Shown here one piece after another: positions 9,880 through 21,784 of a DNA stretch of 64,000 bases. The notes beneath the pieces were generated by a model. The model searched no databases and was not told the DNA's origin. It worked only from the letters and a program-made list of their open reading frames with translations. Source of the stretch: Theropithecus gelada (Eukaryota; Chordata; Mammalia; Primates; Cercopithecidae); NCBI RefSeq assembly GCF_003255815.1, contig NC_037669.1, forward strand, positions 135,681,558 to 135,745,557. The letters are read 5' to 3'. Position 1 is the first letter of the stretch. Each line of letters starts with the position of its first letter. A program made the position numbers and the translations under genes.

Positions 9880-11733
9880 ATCGTGGTTGAATTATTTGAA
9901 ATATCCATTGCTTAGAAGCTTGAAGGCAGTAAGAAGAGCAATATAATTTCTTTGACCTAAAGAGGTGATTAAATATTTCATGATTTATAATCAGAAAAAC
10001 TACATTAAAAAATTGAAATCCAATCTGCAGAATACAACAAATACACAAAATAGAAAGTGCTCACTTTAATTTATAGATATACTTAATGAGCTAATCACAG
10101 GGAAATCATTGCTTATGAGAATGAATAAACTTCTTCTAAAAGAGTCTAACATTCAGAAAAATGTCAAGAATGTATTTTGCCGTGTTCATTTATAAAGTTA
10201 TTACTTAAATTAAACTTCCTTTTCTGGTTTTACTTAAAATATTACTCTATAAAAGTTTGTCTTAGTATAATTTATTTTGCCTCTGTTTCTTCTAAATTAG
10301 GTAACTGTGCCATATCTGACATTTTATTTAATTTTGAAATAATTTTTAAAATATGCTTTTTTGAAAAGTATATTAAAATAATTATTTTTATTGTAGGCAA
10401 TATCTATATCTTTAACTTGGATGCTTTTCTTTTTCTTCCATCCAACCAGATCCTCCTTTTGTCTAAAGCAGAACACAGACTGGTTTCTTCTCGGATAAGC
10501 TTCTTTCTAGGCTAATGGACTTAAAGATCTAGAAGGCGCTAAACAGCCAGGCATTTCAGAGACAAGAAGTGGGGGCCATGGAGACTGTGAGAGATGTGGC
10601 TTATTGGAGCAGAGAAGATTCCCAAGGCAGCACTTTTATCATCATCATCCTCATCTCTGAGCTTCCTCAGGGCACATGCTTCCGAAACACGGGTGCCTCC
10701 CTCAAAGCCCCAGATTTAGAAAGCCCTAAAGGCACTCTGACTGGCACTTTGGCATTGGCAGGAAAAGCCAAAGTCTTAAAGAAATAAACGACATTAAGGC
10801 AAAATCTACTTGCACAAATCTTACTGAGATTAAATTCATGAGGAGGTTGGTTAGGAGAAAAGTCCAATCCAAACAACTTTATTCTTTCTTGTTTTCTTTT
10901 CCTTCCCATGGGGCCGGCTGTTGGAAAGGTACTGAAGTAGAAAAAATAATATTCATTGCCTTTACCCTCCTACCTACGCTTTTTCACCTTCCAGGTACCC
11001 CTACACCTTCAGGTGCCCTCCTTCTCCTGCCAGCGGAACAAAACCTCTCTGAGGAATCCATTCCAAGGGAGTTTTCATAGAATGGAAGTTTTCTCAGGAG
11101 GACCCGAATTCATCTAAAAGAAGAAATAGTACAAGTTCTGATGTTGCAGTTCCTGTGCCTGTGTGAATATATGAAACAAGAAGCCTATCCCAGCACATCT
11201 TCAACTATATTCCCTGAGATCCAATGACCCTGCCTACCACATGAACCGTCCCTGCCTCTAGAAAGGTCCCTATTTCCCTTCCTTTCTGTCTACTCATATC
11301 TCGTGTTCTCATTTCTTCCTAATTTGGTCTCCTAGAAACAGACTTTTTTCCTTTTGCACTCTATTTTCTTTTGGTGCATTTCTCCAAGAGCAAGTTGTTT
11401 CTGGAACAACCTTTTGTCTGAGACCTAGGACTTTTTGAGAACTAAAGGAGGGAACAGAGTGATCAAGACAGGGAAAATCGGGCTTTTCAGCAAATCATTC
11501 TTTACCATTGGGCTGCTTGGCAGCAGAGTAGAAGGACATTCAGGCAAAGAGTTCACTTCAGAGGTATTTTCTGAAAGTTGAATATACTCTCCTTAGTCAC
11601 TTCATAATATCTTGTAAAAAGACAGTGGTGAAGCAAATGTTGTATCAGCTTTAGCCACTCTGGGTTTCACTATTTTCCAACAAGCTCCCATTCAGTTCTC
11701 CATTATGCATTTTTAGCAAAAGGTCAGTGCACT
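9880..11733. other. AT-rich single-copy DNA
   Basis: No exon or confident repeat. 10070-10440 is very AT-rich. Several frames of 70-112 codons are present but have no domains and are mirrored on the other strand. Confidence 0.45.
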
Positions 11734-11777
11734 TATTTAATTGCAGAATAAAAAGTATTTAATTGCAGAATAAAAAG
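11734..11777. repeat. 22-bp perfect tandem duplication
   Basis: A 22-bp unit beginning tatttaattgcag and ending aataaaaag occurs at 11734-11755 and identically at 11756-11777. A degraded partial third copy ('tgtttaatttta') follows. Confidence 0.95.
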
Positions 11778-12327
11778 TGTTTAATTTTATACAACCCTTT
11801 AATCTGACTCTTCAAGTAGGATACAGACCAGCCTCCAACATTTAATGTTTCCTGAATCAAATCTACTCTGGGGCTCATCCACCCTGAAAACAACCACCCA
11901 AGTACTAAACACCCTTCAAATGACATCTTGTCTAGCTGTCAGAACAGAAAAACTCAAAGCGGCCCTGGTGGTGACAGACTGTAGCATCCCTGCCAGTGTC
12001 TGGAAACCTGGATGCCGTCAAGTGGCAGAGCTGTGAGGCTCAAAACCAGCTCAGGGGCGAAAAACGCTGTTGGAAACCATCCATCTCTGCCGATGCCTAT
12101 CAAGCTGGCAAAAGAATCAAGCTGAGAATAATTTTTTTCTTTTTGGCCAGCATATTGAAATCTGTAAACCTCTTTCTGCAGAACAGAAGCTGTTGAGGTT
12201 TTATTTTTTTCTGACTTGAGCCAGAGCACACGAAAAGAGCTTGAAACCTAACTTTGCCAACTATCAGGGTGGAGTGAGGAGAATTTATCTTCACAGTGAT
12301 GTTATTAGAAAGAAACAAAATGGCCTG
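11778..12327. other. single-copy DNA
   Basis: No gene is recognised. Short frames at 11845-12036 (+) and 11954-12339 (-) overlap each other and have no domain. Confidence 0.4.
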
Positions 12328-12438
12328 TAGGGTGACCAACTGTCCCAGTTTGCCCAGAACTGAGGAATTCCTAGGATGCCAGACTTTCAGTGCACAACTG
12401 GGATAATTCTGGGCAAACCAGGATGAGTATTTACCCTA
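12328..12438. mobile_element. 111-bp non-autonomous DNA transposon with long terminal inverted repeats
   Basis: The left end 'tagggtgaccaactgtccc', running on through 'agtttgcccagaa', pairs with the right end 'ttctgggcaaacc ... taccctaa' over about 32 bases with few mismatches. Between the arms is 'ggatgccagactttcagtgc'. The pattern is that of a familiar palindromic mammalian MER element whose consensus reads GGTGACCAAC...GTTGGTCACC. I am not sure of its family number. Confidence 0.85.
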
Positions 12439-12979
12439 AGGGTGGATTGAAGTGGCCTAAATTACAGTGCTAAGGAGTTTAGGCCTCATACAAAAGGGTT
12501 TCCAGGCAAGCAAAATTTTAAGGGACCATCTTTACCCAGGATGAAAACCCCTGAAGCAGATTACCCATTCATTTATATAAAAATTCTAGTGGCAAGAAAT
12601 ATTGAATTGTTAAAAGTAGAAATAGAAATTCCAGATGCCAAGTTGGCCTTCAGGCCAAAGGTGAGTTGACCCTTGGGAATGTACCTACTCCTTGCTCCCA
12701 CCTATATAGCTGCTCTCTCTGAGAGCTCTGCTATACCCCCAACCCCAGTCTAACCTCTTCACACTGCCTATTTTGCAAGAGCAGCTCTCAGAAAGACCTG
12801 ACAAGGGCTTTTCCTATCGGATGGCCAGTATGCATCTTACCAGAAGTTAATAGCTAATAACCTGCTTACAGAACCAACCAACAAAGTTCAGATGTAGAAA
12901 GCACCTGAAAGATCATCTAGCCAAGGGTTGTCAAAGCCTGGCATCAGGCTGACTGTGTACAAATCACCAGAGGATGGTT
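12439..12979. other. single-copy DNA
   Basis: No gene is seen. 12936-12976 may hold a short hAT remnant ('aaatcaccagaggatgg'), too small to claim. Confidence 0.4.
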
Positions 12980-13338
12980 ATCAGTCGGTCTAAGCTAGGT
13001 TAGGCTGTGCTAACAAGCTCCACACCTCAGCGACACATAACCAGCCATCAGGCTTCTTTTTCGCTGCAGGTAAGCAGGGTGCTCTGCTTATGGTGGTCAC
13101 TTGGAGATCCCAAAGTGGCTGATTGCAATGCCAGAGGGAAAAAGAACTTGGACAGTCTCACTTTGGCAATTCCATGCTCCAGCGAGGAAGAGACACTGGC
13201 CCATTCTACTTCCCATTCAGTGGCCAGAACTGTTCCCATGGCCCCACCTCACCACAAGGGGGCCACAAAATGCAACTCTATTTGGTTCCCAGAAGCCAAT
13301 AGGATGCAAAATAGTTGGTAAATAACGCCAACCAGTAT
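12980..13338 (+). mobile_element. old interspersed repeat, family uncertain
   Basis: The text from 'gctaggttaggctgtgctaac' through 'gcttatggtggtcac', 'ccagagggaaaaagaac', 'cattcagtggccagaact', 'ccacctcaccacaaggggg' to 'ggatgcaaaatagttgg' follows a high-copy mammalian repeat I recognise by its wording. I cannot assign its class reliably. It carries no intact coding frame. Confidence 0.6.
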
Positions 13339-13351
13339 CACAAGAAGACTA

Positions 13352-13702
13352 GAAAATGCAGGTTCTGTTTGGTTGGTGGTTGTTGTTGTTGTTGTTGTTG
13401 TTTTAAGATGGAGTTTCTCTCTTGTTGCCCAGGCTGGAGTGCAATGGTGTAATCTCGGCTCACTGCAATCTCCACCTCCTGGGTTCAAGAGATTCACCTA
13501 CCTCAGTCTCCCGAGTAGCTGGGATTACAGGCATGCGCCACCACACCCAGCTAATTTTGTATTTTTAGTAGAGATAGGTTTCTCCATGTTGGTCAGGCTG
13601 GTCCCAAACTCCCAACCTCGCGTGATCTACCTGCCTCAGCCTCCCAAAGTGCTGGGATTACAGGTGTGAGCCACTGCGCCCAGCCTGAAAATGCAGGTTC
13701 TG
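13352..13702 (-). mobile_element. AluS SINE, antisense, with 16-bp target-site duplication
   Basis: The element spans 13368-13686 and ends 'gtgagccactgcgcccagcc'. gaaaatgcaggttctg is duplicated at 13352-13367 and 13687-13702. The usual T-tail is replaced by a (GTT)n tract. The 98-codon plus frame through it is Alu-derived. Confidence 0.96.
13378..13404. repeat. (GTT)n microsatellite
   Basis: Nine or so GTT units form the tail of the antisense AluS. Confidence 0.95.
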
Positions 13703-13805
13703 GATCTCACTTCTGGAGTTATGATTCAGTGGCTCTGGATGAGACCTGGAAATGAATATAGCTTTTAAATCTCCCCAAGATTTTGGAATGGGCCGTGTGT
13801 TGGGG

Positions 13806-13925
13806 ACCTTTACAGATGAGGTGAGCTATTATACCTAGGGCCACACAGCTATTCAGGAGAAGTCAAAATGAGGTTAGGTTTCATGATTCATGATCCAGTG
13901 TTCTTTCAACTTGGCTGCACTGTTA
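13806..13925 (-). mobile_element. MIR SINE fragment, antisense
   Basis: 'acctttacagatgagg' followed by 'cctagggccacacagctattcaggag' matches the reverse complement of the MIR core and 3' half. Confidence 0.65.
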
Positions 13926-14757
13926 CTTCAAAAGAGTTTGCATTTCATCTTTTTCTTTGCAGCTAAAAGAGTAAATATAAAGAAATGTTAAGCATCTGTG
14001 CAAGGCTAATGCGTCAGTTCTTTGAGCCTTGGGGGCCTTTCACATGTCAAATGACTGGATGGGTATTACTGGTTTTACCCAGGTCTCATCTTTTCCAGGG
14101 GCCACAGGATGTGGAGGTGAGCAGAGAAGGAACTAGGTAGTAGCAGTGTGTTAGAGCCACTTCCCTGTGTTTCCCACTTGCTAAAGCAGCTCCATTTTCC
14201 AGAACAAGATCCTTTCCTCATTTTGTGTTTCTGGCCAAGCTGATAATTGCCTTCTAGCTTGCAAAATGTCCACTGATTTACTTCAGTGAGAAGTTCTGTA
14301 AATTTCCCTGAAGAGCCTATTAAAGAAACTTGTGATAAGGCTCTTGCTGACTGTGTTCACTTGGAAGACACCCATGTTAGAACCCCTGCTTGTGGGCAAG
14401 GAGATCCCAGCCTTGGTGAAAGAGTGAATGCTCTATTCTGTCTACACTGGAGGCTTCACTTCCTTTACCACATGGTCCTGGCTCATTTCCTAGTCTCCTC
14501 AGTATCACCAGAATCCCCTCAGTATCCTCTACTGGGACTCTTCTCTAAAACTGCTACACACTTTGGAGGCTCTCATGCTGTTCCCTCAGCCAAAAATGTT
14601 CTTTCTCCTTTTGCAGAAATTTCCATCCTTTAACCGGCCAGTTCAGATATCACCACCTATCTGCAAAATTCCCTCATCCCGAGACTCGGTTTTAAATATT
14701 CCATACTCCTTCATCTGTGGTCTAATGGCTCTTCGGGAGCCTTTTTGGTTTGTTTTT
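13926..14757. other. single-copy DNA
   Basis: No gene is recognised. 14440-14630 ('ttctgtctacactggaggcttcact ...', later 'cctcagccaaaaatgttctttc') may be diverged L2, but the match is weak. The 115-codon plus frame at 14286-14633 has no domain. Confidence 0.4.
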
Positions 14758-14965
14758 TAATGTATTTTTAATTGACAAATGCCAGTTATGTATGTTTTTG
14801 GGACCCAATATGATGTTTTGATATACGTTTGCAGTGCGGAATGATTCAATCAGGTCAATTAACAAATGCATCACCTCACATTCTTATTTTTTTATGGTGA
14901 AAATGTTTAAAATCTACTCTTTTAGTAAATTGGAAATATGTAATTCACTATTATAATGGCTCTTT
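14758..14965 (+). mobile_element. L1 LINE 3' UTR fragment
   Basis: The order 'taatgtatttttaattgac', 'gatgttttgatatacg', 'gcggaatgattcaatcag', 'taacaaatgcatcacctcac', 'gtttaaaatctactctttt' follows the 3' UTR of primate-age L1 elements. Only this segment is present. Confidence 0.75.
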
Positions 14966-15904
14966 GTTTGTGGCTCTCTTCTGAAAGATTTTCCATCTCT
15001 ATTATATTGAGTTTAGTTGGAGGCTGATGTCTCCCTCAGCAGACTATACCCCTCAAAAGCAGGGACCAGATCTATATTGTGTATTTGTACCCTTAGCATC
15101 TTGTGGTGTAATTCTTGAAACTATTTGATGCTTAATACACGTTTCAGAGAGGAAGGAAGAGAAAGTAGGTTATTTTACCTTTCTCCCTAGTTTTTAATTT
15201 CCCTAAGGCTATATTTTATTCATCTTTGAAATTATACCTCATTCCCAACCTCACCAAATTTATTAATGGCTTCACTAAACAAGTTGGGCACACTCCTGCT
15301 GCAAACATTTGCACAGGCCATTCCCTCTACCTGGAAATCTACCTGATAAGTGCTCTAAAATTTTGTTCAGTCTGGAGACTGAAATCTAATGCTAGTTTTC
15401 TATGAAATAGTTGTGTTATTTTGGAGGGCTTAGGTTTTAAGTTTTCTTAAATCTAAATTGAAAGTATTCAAAATGTCATTCAGGACTTCCCAAATAAATG
15501 CTCAGTACACCAAGGAATGCATATAGCTATCAAAAGTAAACAGCAGTCATCGTATAGAATAAAACATTCACAAACAAAATCAAGGTACACTGGAGGAGAA
15601 CATGGTGAATATTTTTCTATAATCCAAACCAACTAAGAACACAAAGCTGCCACATGTCATCTTGGTTTTCTGTCTCTTCCTGGCAATGGAAGAGAGAGGG
15701 GAAAACGCTGAAGAAGGATCAGGCTTGTTTAGAGACCTCAGCTGATGGATGGGGAGGGGTCACAGAGCAGAAAGTCAACTTGCTGCAATGTGACTGTTCA
15801 GTAGCCTCCATGTGCTTGTGGTAGGAAGCCCCATATCTAGAATTATGAGGTGTAGGAAAGGGAACTTGCAGAAAGAGGACTTAGAGCAGCCATATCCTTC
15901 TAGT
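14966..15904. other. single-copy DNA with a short L2 piece
   Basis: 15283-15350 ('gggcacactcctgctgc' through 'tctacctggaaatct') is L2 in plus orientation. It closely resembles the corresponding part of the L2 at 16309-16370. The rest shows no gene or confident repeat. Confidence 0.5.
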
Positions 15905-16690
15905 TACTCAGGCTGAAACCTGGGCACTAGTCCTGACTCCTCCATTTCACATACCACATCCACCCCATTGTGAAGTAAATCTCGTCTACTCTACCTTTAG
16001 AGTATGTCTGGAAAAAAATCGTTGCTTACCACTTCTACTGCCACCACCTCTTCCTAGATCATTGAAATCACCTCGCAAGGGTCTCCCTGCCTCTAACCTA
16101 AGCCCCTATGCAGTGGCCAGAGTGATCTTATTAAAACACAAGTCAGATCCCATCACTGCTTTGCTCAAAACCCTCTGGTGAATTCCCATCTCCCTCCATG
16201 CAAAGGCCTGCAAGATCTGGCTCCTGCTATCTCCCTGACCTGCTCTACTTTTCTCCCCTTGTTCACTCTGTGGTTCCACAGGGACTCCCTTGCTTTTTCT
16301 TAACATGCTGGGCACACTCCTGCTGCAGGCATTTGCACAGGGCATTCCCTCTACCTGGAAATCTTCCCCAGATTCTCACATGGCTCACTCCCTCACCTCC
16401 TCCAGCTCATGTGTCACCTTCCCAAGAAAGTTTTCCCTGAGTACCCTTTAAAAAAAATACAATTCCCACACCAACACCCTCATCCACCTTCCTTTTTTAT
16501 CTTTACATATAGCACTTAACACCACCTAACATAGTACATGATTTCCTCATCTTATTTATCGGTTCTTCCCCAGCTAAAATGTAAGCTCCACAAGGGCAGA
16601 GATGTTTGTTGGATTTGTTTATTGCTATGTGCCCAGCACCTGGAACAGAGCTTGCAGATGTAATAGGGCCCCCATATGTGTTTGTTAAAT
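15905..16690 (+). mobile_element. L2 LINE, sense, long 3' portion
   Basis: Segments appear in L2 order. They are 'tcaggctgaaacctgggcac' and 'cctgactcctccatttcac', then 'cagagtgatcttattaaaac', 'cctgcaagatctggctcc', 'catttgcacagggcattcc', 'tgtgtcaccttcccaagaaag', 'aaaatgtaagctccacaagg', 'tgcccagcacctggaacag' and the 3' end 'gtgtttgttaaat'. It covers the end of ORF2 and the 3' UTR. It is an ancient non-functional copy. Confidence 0.9.
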
Positions 16691-17119
16691 CAACCAAGCT
16701 CAGAAACAGACAGGATCCCGACTCTTCTCAGTGGGACCATCACCGGCCTTCAGAGCGCTGCTGCCACACAATGCTCACAGAGTTCTTCCCAAAGGGATTA
16801 AAACAGATGAATCAGCAAATCCCCCTCAAACTGTTCCCAGGGACTGATTGGCTATAAGTCCCACAGGAAGCATGATCTTTGCAGGCAGGAGCCCCCACAG
16901 CTCTGGGGATTTTTCTGCAGAAACTGTCAGAACAGCCTTTGACTCCTGGAATGGTTCCCATGCCAGCTTGAGGCACTGCAGGACATTCCATTTTCTCTTT
17001 TGTAGACCCTCCTCCCTCTGTTTTGGGGTGCCTGCTCCTGGCTTCTGTTGAGTCCAGCTTGGCTCTTGACCTTCCTCATTACCGGGCTTGGAGCCACCTT
17101 AAGGCAAGAGAGAACCCAA
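16691..17119. other. single-copy DNA
   Basis: No gene or repeat is recognised. Confidence 0.4.
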
Positions 17120-17400
17120 CCAATAAACATGTTTGGTGTATCAACCCAGGCACTGTGCTGGGTTCTAGAGACCTCAAAATGAACCAGTCATGAAGCCTGC
17201 CATCTAGAACTCTATGGCCACACTGGGGAGAGGAAATGAACGCACATAGAAAGGAAAACAGGGAAGCAGGACCTGATTTAACGTTGAATGAATGACACAC
17301 CACTGGAGTTCAGAGGAGGGGGTGAGGGATTTCTTGAACGTAGATGCTCAGAGAAAGGTTGAGGAAGAAGGAAGGGTGTGAACTGGCCAAAAAGGGCTGA
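17120..17400 (-). mobile_element. L2 LINE 3' end, antisense, diverged
   Basis: 'caataaacatgtttggtgt', 'aggcactgtgctgggttc', 'gaagcctgccatctagaac' and 'cactggggagaggaaatg' follow the reverse complement of the L2 3' UTR. The later G-rich text fades into unrecognisable sequence. Confidence 0.6.
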
Positions 17401-18939
17401 GAGGAGATAGACAGGCCAACTTAAGAAACAGGCTTTCTGGAAACATCCAAACCATGCATGCATAGTTCAGTGCCCAAATTTAAGAGGAAAATTTCTGAGG
17501 TTTCCTCCAAACAAAAAGGCTGTCTGCCTTTTACCTGGGTGGACTGTAAGGGTCAGAGAAGCTCCGCCAAATAGTGGCTTTCAATCCTACCTCCTCCACC
17601 CTTTGTTCTGGGACCATGATGGTGTCCTAGTTTACAGACCCAAATACTTAGGAGTGATCTCCATTCCTGAGTCTGGACTCTGGAGATGAAGAACTGAGTT
17701 TCTCGTCTTTACTTCTCTACCCAGGTCTGTTCCTTAGTTATGGCAAATCCATTTTCCTCACCTTCCGCTTTGTTTGCTTTTTCATTTCTGAAATGTGTTC
17801 TGAAGATAAAGGCTCCCTGCATGTCCACATACACATTAATTACCCTTGTTCAGAAAGCCAGGCGGGCCCCTCCCCACGCATACCACACCTTCCATAGCAC
17901 CTCCCCAGACTTGCCCGTGGTATTGACACTGACAGTGTCTCTCTCCAATAGTGTGGCACTATTGGAACCAATCATTCCTGTCTGAAGAAAAGTTGAGGCA
18001 AGCCATAAAAATAGGGAAGCACACTGAGAATAAATCAGCTTTTCTCAGCACTTTCCACAAGCTTAGCTTGTTCTCGTGGAAGCTTTACTGGGCCTTTCTT
18101 TTTGTAATGAACTTGAAAAGCTATTTTCCCAGATGGGCTTGGCTAAAGTTTTCTTAGCAATCGCTCTCATATCACACCTGCAGGTATTTACCTCCTGCAT
18201 GGGACCTCTTTCCAACTCACAATAGGCATTTCCTTCCTTCGGTGGTGATGAGGAAAAGGGGTTGGGGGAGGAAGTGCTGGGATCCGTGGAAGTGACTGCA
18301 GAGCTCGTTAAGCATTGCCAAGTCAGGCCTTCACCTCACATACAATACAGTCCACCAGCCTGGATTTCCTCAGTGCCCCCTCCTCTGAAGTATCCTTATC
18401 TCCTTGTCACAAGTGGCAGTGTACAACCATTGGTCTGTTTTCTCCCTGACCTGGCATTCTTCCCCAGTTTTCCACAAGCAGCACTCTGGTCTTCCCTGAG
18501 AGCTCCCTAGCTCTTGGTTCGCGTGGCTTGGGGGAGGTGCTCATCCCTCCTCTAACTCACAGATGGGCTTGTGACCTGCTCAAGCCAACCTGCTCTTCTT
18601 TCCCTCCAGCTGGAATCATTGGTCAGGAAAGGGTACATGATCCAATGTAGCCAACAAGAATTAGTCTTGAGAATTTTTTTCAGATGTGAAGAGAATGCCT
18701 CCTGGGCATTTCCATATTTTTGAAGCCAAACAGAAATGAAGAGCTGAGAAATGGAGTGATATCAAATCCTAATGCCCATGATCCAGCTGCCCTTAAAACC
18801 AGATCCATCCTTAGAATTTACAGTTAATGACTCAGTTAACTTGCCTTATTTTGTTTAAGTGAATTGCTTCATTCTGCAAACCAACGGTTAATTATTTATT
18901 TTATTTTATTTACTTTTTTGCTATTTGACACAAAATAAG
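17401..18939. other. single-copy and highly diverged DNA
   Basis: No exon is recognised. 18540-18720 ('cttgtgacctgctcaagccaa', 'gtacatgatccaatgtagccaac') has the wording of an old interspersed repeat that I cannot name. 18895-18920 is a TTTTA-rich tract. Confidence 0.35.
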
Positions 18940-19765
18940 AGTACCACTCCTAAATGGGAAAAGCATGTCCCTCCTTCTATCTACCTGTGTCCTCGATCCC
19001 ATCTCCTCAAGTCCTCGTTCCATTGTTACCTTCTCTCTCAACTTTAGTGCCTTGGGTCTTCCTCTTCGCTGACTCCTTCCTCTAGATTAAAAATTAGCCC
19101 AAGTCTCTTGCATTCTTAAAACACAACAAAACAACCCTCCCTCTGTTGTAGCTTCAACCTTTCCATACATAAGCTGTTGGCTACCTGCAGATTCTCCCTT
19201 TTCTTTCCAGCCAAGCTCATTGAAAGTCATCTGATCTCAGGGGCTTCTCTCTTCTTTACCTGTATTATTCCTCAAACAACAACTGTCTAGCTTCTTTTCC
19301 CTGCACTTCATTAGAACTGTGCTCATTAAAACCACATCAACCTCCCAATAGTTTTTCCCTGTGGTTGACTTTTGGTCCTTGTTTTTTTCACTCCACTATG
19401 TATTATAGTGTTGGCCTTGCCCTCACTTTTCATTCTCTTTCCAAATTGTCCTCCTCAGTCTTTGAACTTTGCTTTGTAGTCTACACTGACCTTGCATCTT
19501 CTGTCTGTCTCTTAAATGCTGTACTCTATGACTCATCCTCGGCTCCTCTCCCTCCTCTCAACATTCTTTCCTCTTGGACATGACTTCTTCATCTACTCCA
19601 GTGCCTTCCACTGTTGCTTTCACAGTGCCTCTCTCCTGCTCCTGAATTCCATCTAGGAATTTCCAACTTCCTCTGAGTACCCTATGGACCAGGTTATGGG
19701 GACCTCAAGCTGGCATAAAGCCCCACACATAGTAGATGTTCAATTAAGAATTGTTAAAAGAATAA
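18940..19765 (+). mobile_element. L2 LINE, sense, diverged
   Basis: 'ccagccaagctcattgaaag', 'tgtgctcattaaaacc', 'catcaacctcccaatag' and 'gtactctatgactcatcctcgg' follow the L2 reverse-transcriptase region. The end 'ccccacacatagtagatg' with 'ttcaattaagaattgtt' follows the L2 3' terminus. There are many indels. Confidence 0.6.
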
Positions 19766-19771
19766 ATGAAA

Positions 19772-20066
19772 GGCCACATGCGGTGGTTCACACCTGTAAT
19801 CCCAGCACTTTGGGAGGCCAAGGTGGGTGGATCGCTTGAGGTCAGGAGTTCAAGACCAGCCTGGCCAACATGGTGAAACCCTGTCTCTACTAAAAATACA
19901 AAAATTAGCTGGGCGTGGTAGTGTGTGCCTGTAATCCCAGCTACTTGGGAGGTTGAGGCAGGAGAATTGCTTAACCCGGGAGGGGGCGTTGCAATGAGCC
20001 GAGATCGTGCCATTGCACTCCAGCCTCGGAGACAGAGTGAGACTCCAACTCAAAAAAAAAAAGAAA
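19772..20066 (+). mobile_element. AluS SINE, sense
   Basis: Nearly full length, from 'ggccacatgcggtggttcac' to an A-tail of about 11 A at 20053. The wording 'ggatcgcttgaggtcaggag' and 'ctggccaacatggtgaaacc' indicates AluS. A short imperfect duplication (aaagaata) may mark the insertion site. Confidence 0.95.
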
Positions 20067-20119
20067 GAATACATCTTCAATATGTAGGACACTAAACTCC
20101 AGGCATACAGACTTTCCTC

Positions 20120-20440
20120 CCATACTGGCAAAGTTGTGTTGTGCCTCTGTTCTTTTGCACATGGTTTTTCCACTGCTAATTTTCTTTAGTTGCCTACTTT
20201 GCTGCCTACTTTTCTTCCTAATATCAGTTCAAGTGTCACTTCCTTTGAGAGACTTTCCCTGGACAACATACACATGCGCTTGTGCCTCTGCACAGACACA
20301 ATTATTTTCTTTCCCGCTGAGACCAAACACCAACTTATAATTCATTTTTAAAGAATTATAACACGTATTAACATTGTTCTGATTTGCTTACCTATGTTTC
20401 TGTCTGTGTCACTAGAAAACGAGCAGGTTCTGGTCTATTC
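20120..20440 (+). mobile_element. L2 LINE fragment, sense
   Basis: 'ttgcacatggtttttccactgc', 'caagtgtcacttcctttgagag', 'gactttccctgg' and 'ctagaaaacgagcaggttctgg' follow the L2 3' region. Confidence 0.6.
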
Positions 20441-20800
20441 TCTGCCCCTTCCCAGCTTTGCAACATCAGGAATGTCATTAAACTTCTCGGAGCATCAATT
20501 TCCTCACCTAACAAATGGAGATAATAACACCAGCCCAGATTCCATCATGAAAGTGACTGGGAGTGAGGGGCTGCATAGGGATGAGCTTCATAAACTCTAC
20601 AAAGAAGGACTGTGGCCTTCTGCAAGGAACAGAGGATGAAGAAAACTGCATTCTACTTTCTGCTCTGTCACTCGCCAGCTCTATTATCTAGGGTCAATTT
20701 TCTTGTTTGAAGAAAGTTGGACTATGAATATGGGAGATAATGCATGTGAAATTGTTTTATAAATCATGACAGTCTAATGCAAGGCATTGTTATTTTATCA
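20441..20800 (+). mobile_element. MIR SINE fragment(s), sense
   Basis: 'cccagctttgcaacatcagg', 'cattaaacttctcggagcatc' and 'cctcacctaacaaatgg' with 'agataataac' follow the MIR core. A second similar stretch begins at 20660 ('tgctctgtcactcgccagc'). Confidence 0.6.
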
Positions 20801-20984
20801 TCATTTACCTTAACTAACCTACTCTGAACATAAAACCAAATCAAACAATATCAGTGCAGAGGCCAAAAAAGGAAGAAGTGAGGGAGACTTACATAGTGAA
20901 TATAGTCCTTGTATACTTATATCAAAGATTTATGTTGGCTTAACATTTTAAATTTCTTTGTGTTTTCTATAATGAGAACTCACA

Positions 20985-21205
20985 TCTATTAATCATTTAT
21001 ATTCAGAACATCGTGCTAGGCACTTAATCTGTAATTTTTTAAAAAAATCTAACCTTTACAACAACTTATTAAAGTAGGTATTGTTAATACCTACTTTCCT
21101 AAGCCCCACTTCATCTATAAGAAAAGCAAGGCTTAGGAAAGTTGAGTAACTAAGGCCGAACAGCTGTAAGTGGCAGAGCTGGGCATGGGACCACATCTGC
21201 CTCAA
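20985..21205 (-). mobile_element. MIR SINE, antisense
   Basis: 'gaacatcgtgctaggcactt', 'aaagtaggtattgttaatacc', 'taggaaagttgagtaac' and 'acagctgtaagtggcagagc' follow the reverse complement of MIR. Confidence 0.75.
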
Positions 21206-21654
21206 TGAAACTGAAGTTTGTGCCATTCACCTCTGTTTTCTACCACCTCTCACTAGTGGGAAGGGCAAAGGTGAAGCTTCTACCCATGCAACCACCAAGG
21301 CTGCTATTTCCGCTGCAATTTCCATAAGCCAATTTCCATAAGGCTTTGGACTGGAAATACCTATTGCTAGGAATTAAGCCTCAATATTGGTGTAACTTCT
21401 AAAAAATAATGTTTGACAAATAAACACTTTGTATGTGCAAACTACCATGAACAAATCAAGCTTCCCAAGCAAATAAAGTATTCTAGGGTATGACTCAAAC
21501 ACTGAAATAGCTCAGGAATTCATGGCCAAAATTAGTGAGGAGAAGAGACAAAAGTTAGTCTTTCACTCCTCTCCATTCCTTTATTTCTCACAATAGACAC
21601 TCAGGACAGAGTCACAGGATCAAAGAGTTTAAGAACAGGAAAGTTCTCAGAGGT
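21206..21654. other. single-copy DNA
   Basis: No gene is recognised. A 13-bp unit, caatttccataag, is repeated at 21317 and 21331. Confidence 0.45.
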
Positions 21655-21735
21655 AAATTCATCCTATTCTCTCATTTTCTGAGTAAACTGAGACCTAGAG
21701 AAGTTAAGTGAGTTTCCTGAGGCCACCCAGTGGGC
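21655..21735 (-). mobile_element. MIR SINE core fragment, antisense
   Basis: 'ctcattttctgagtaaactgag', then 'gagaagttaagtgagtttcc' and 'gaggccacccagtggg', follow the antisense MIR core. Confidence 0.65.
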
Positions 21736-21784
21736 AGGCGGCTGGCGCCTGGTCACTCCCTATGGAGTGGGGGACATGTAAGAT

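Noticed and set aside
10895..11080. Possible exon in the 10838-11080 plus frame
   Set aside because: No domain or reliable splice-site context, and overlaps an antisense frame.
13373..13669. 98-codon plus frame starting with a Val run
   Set aside because: (GTT)n plus antisense AluS.
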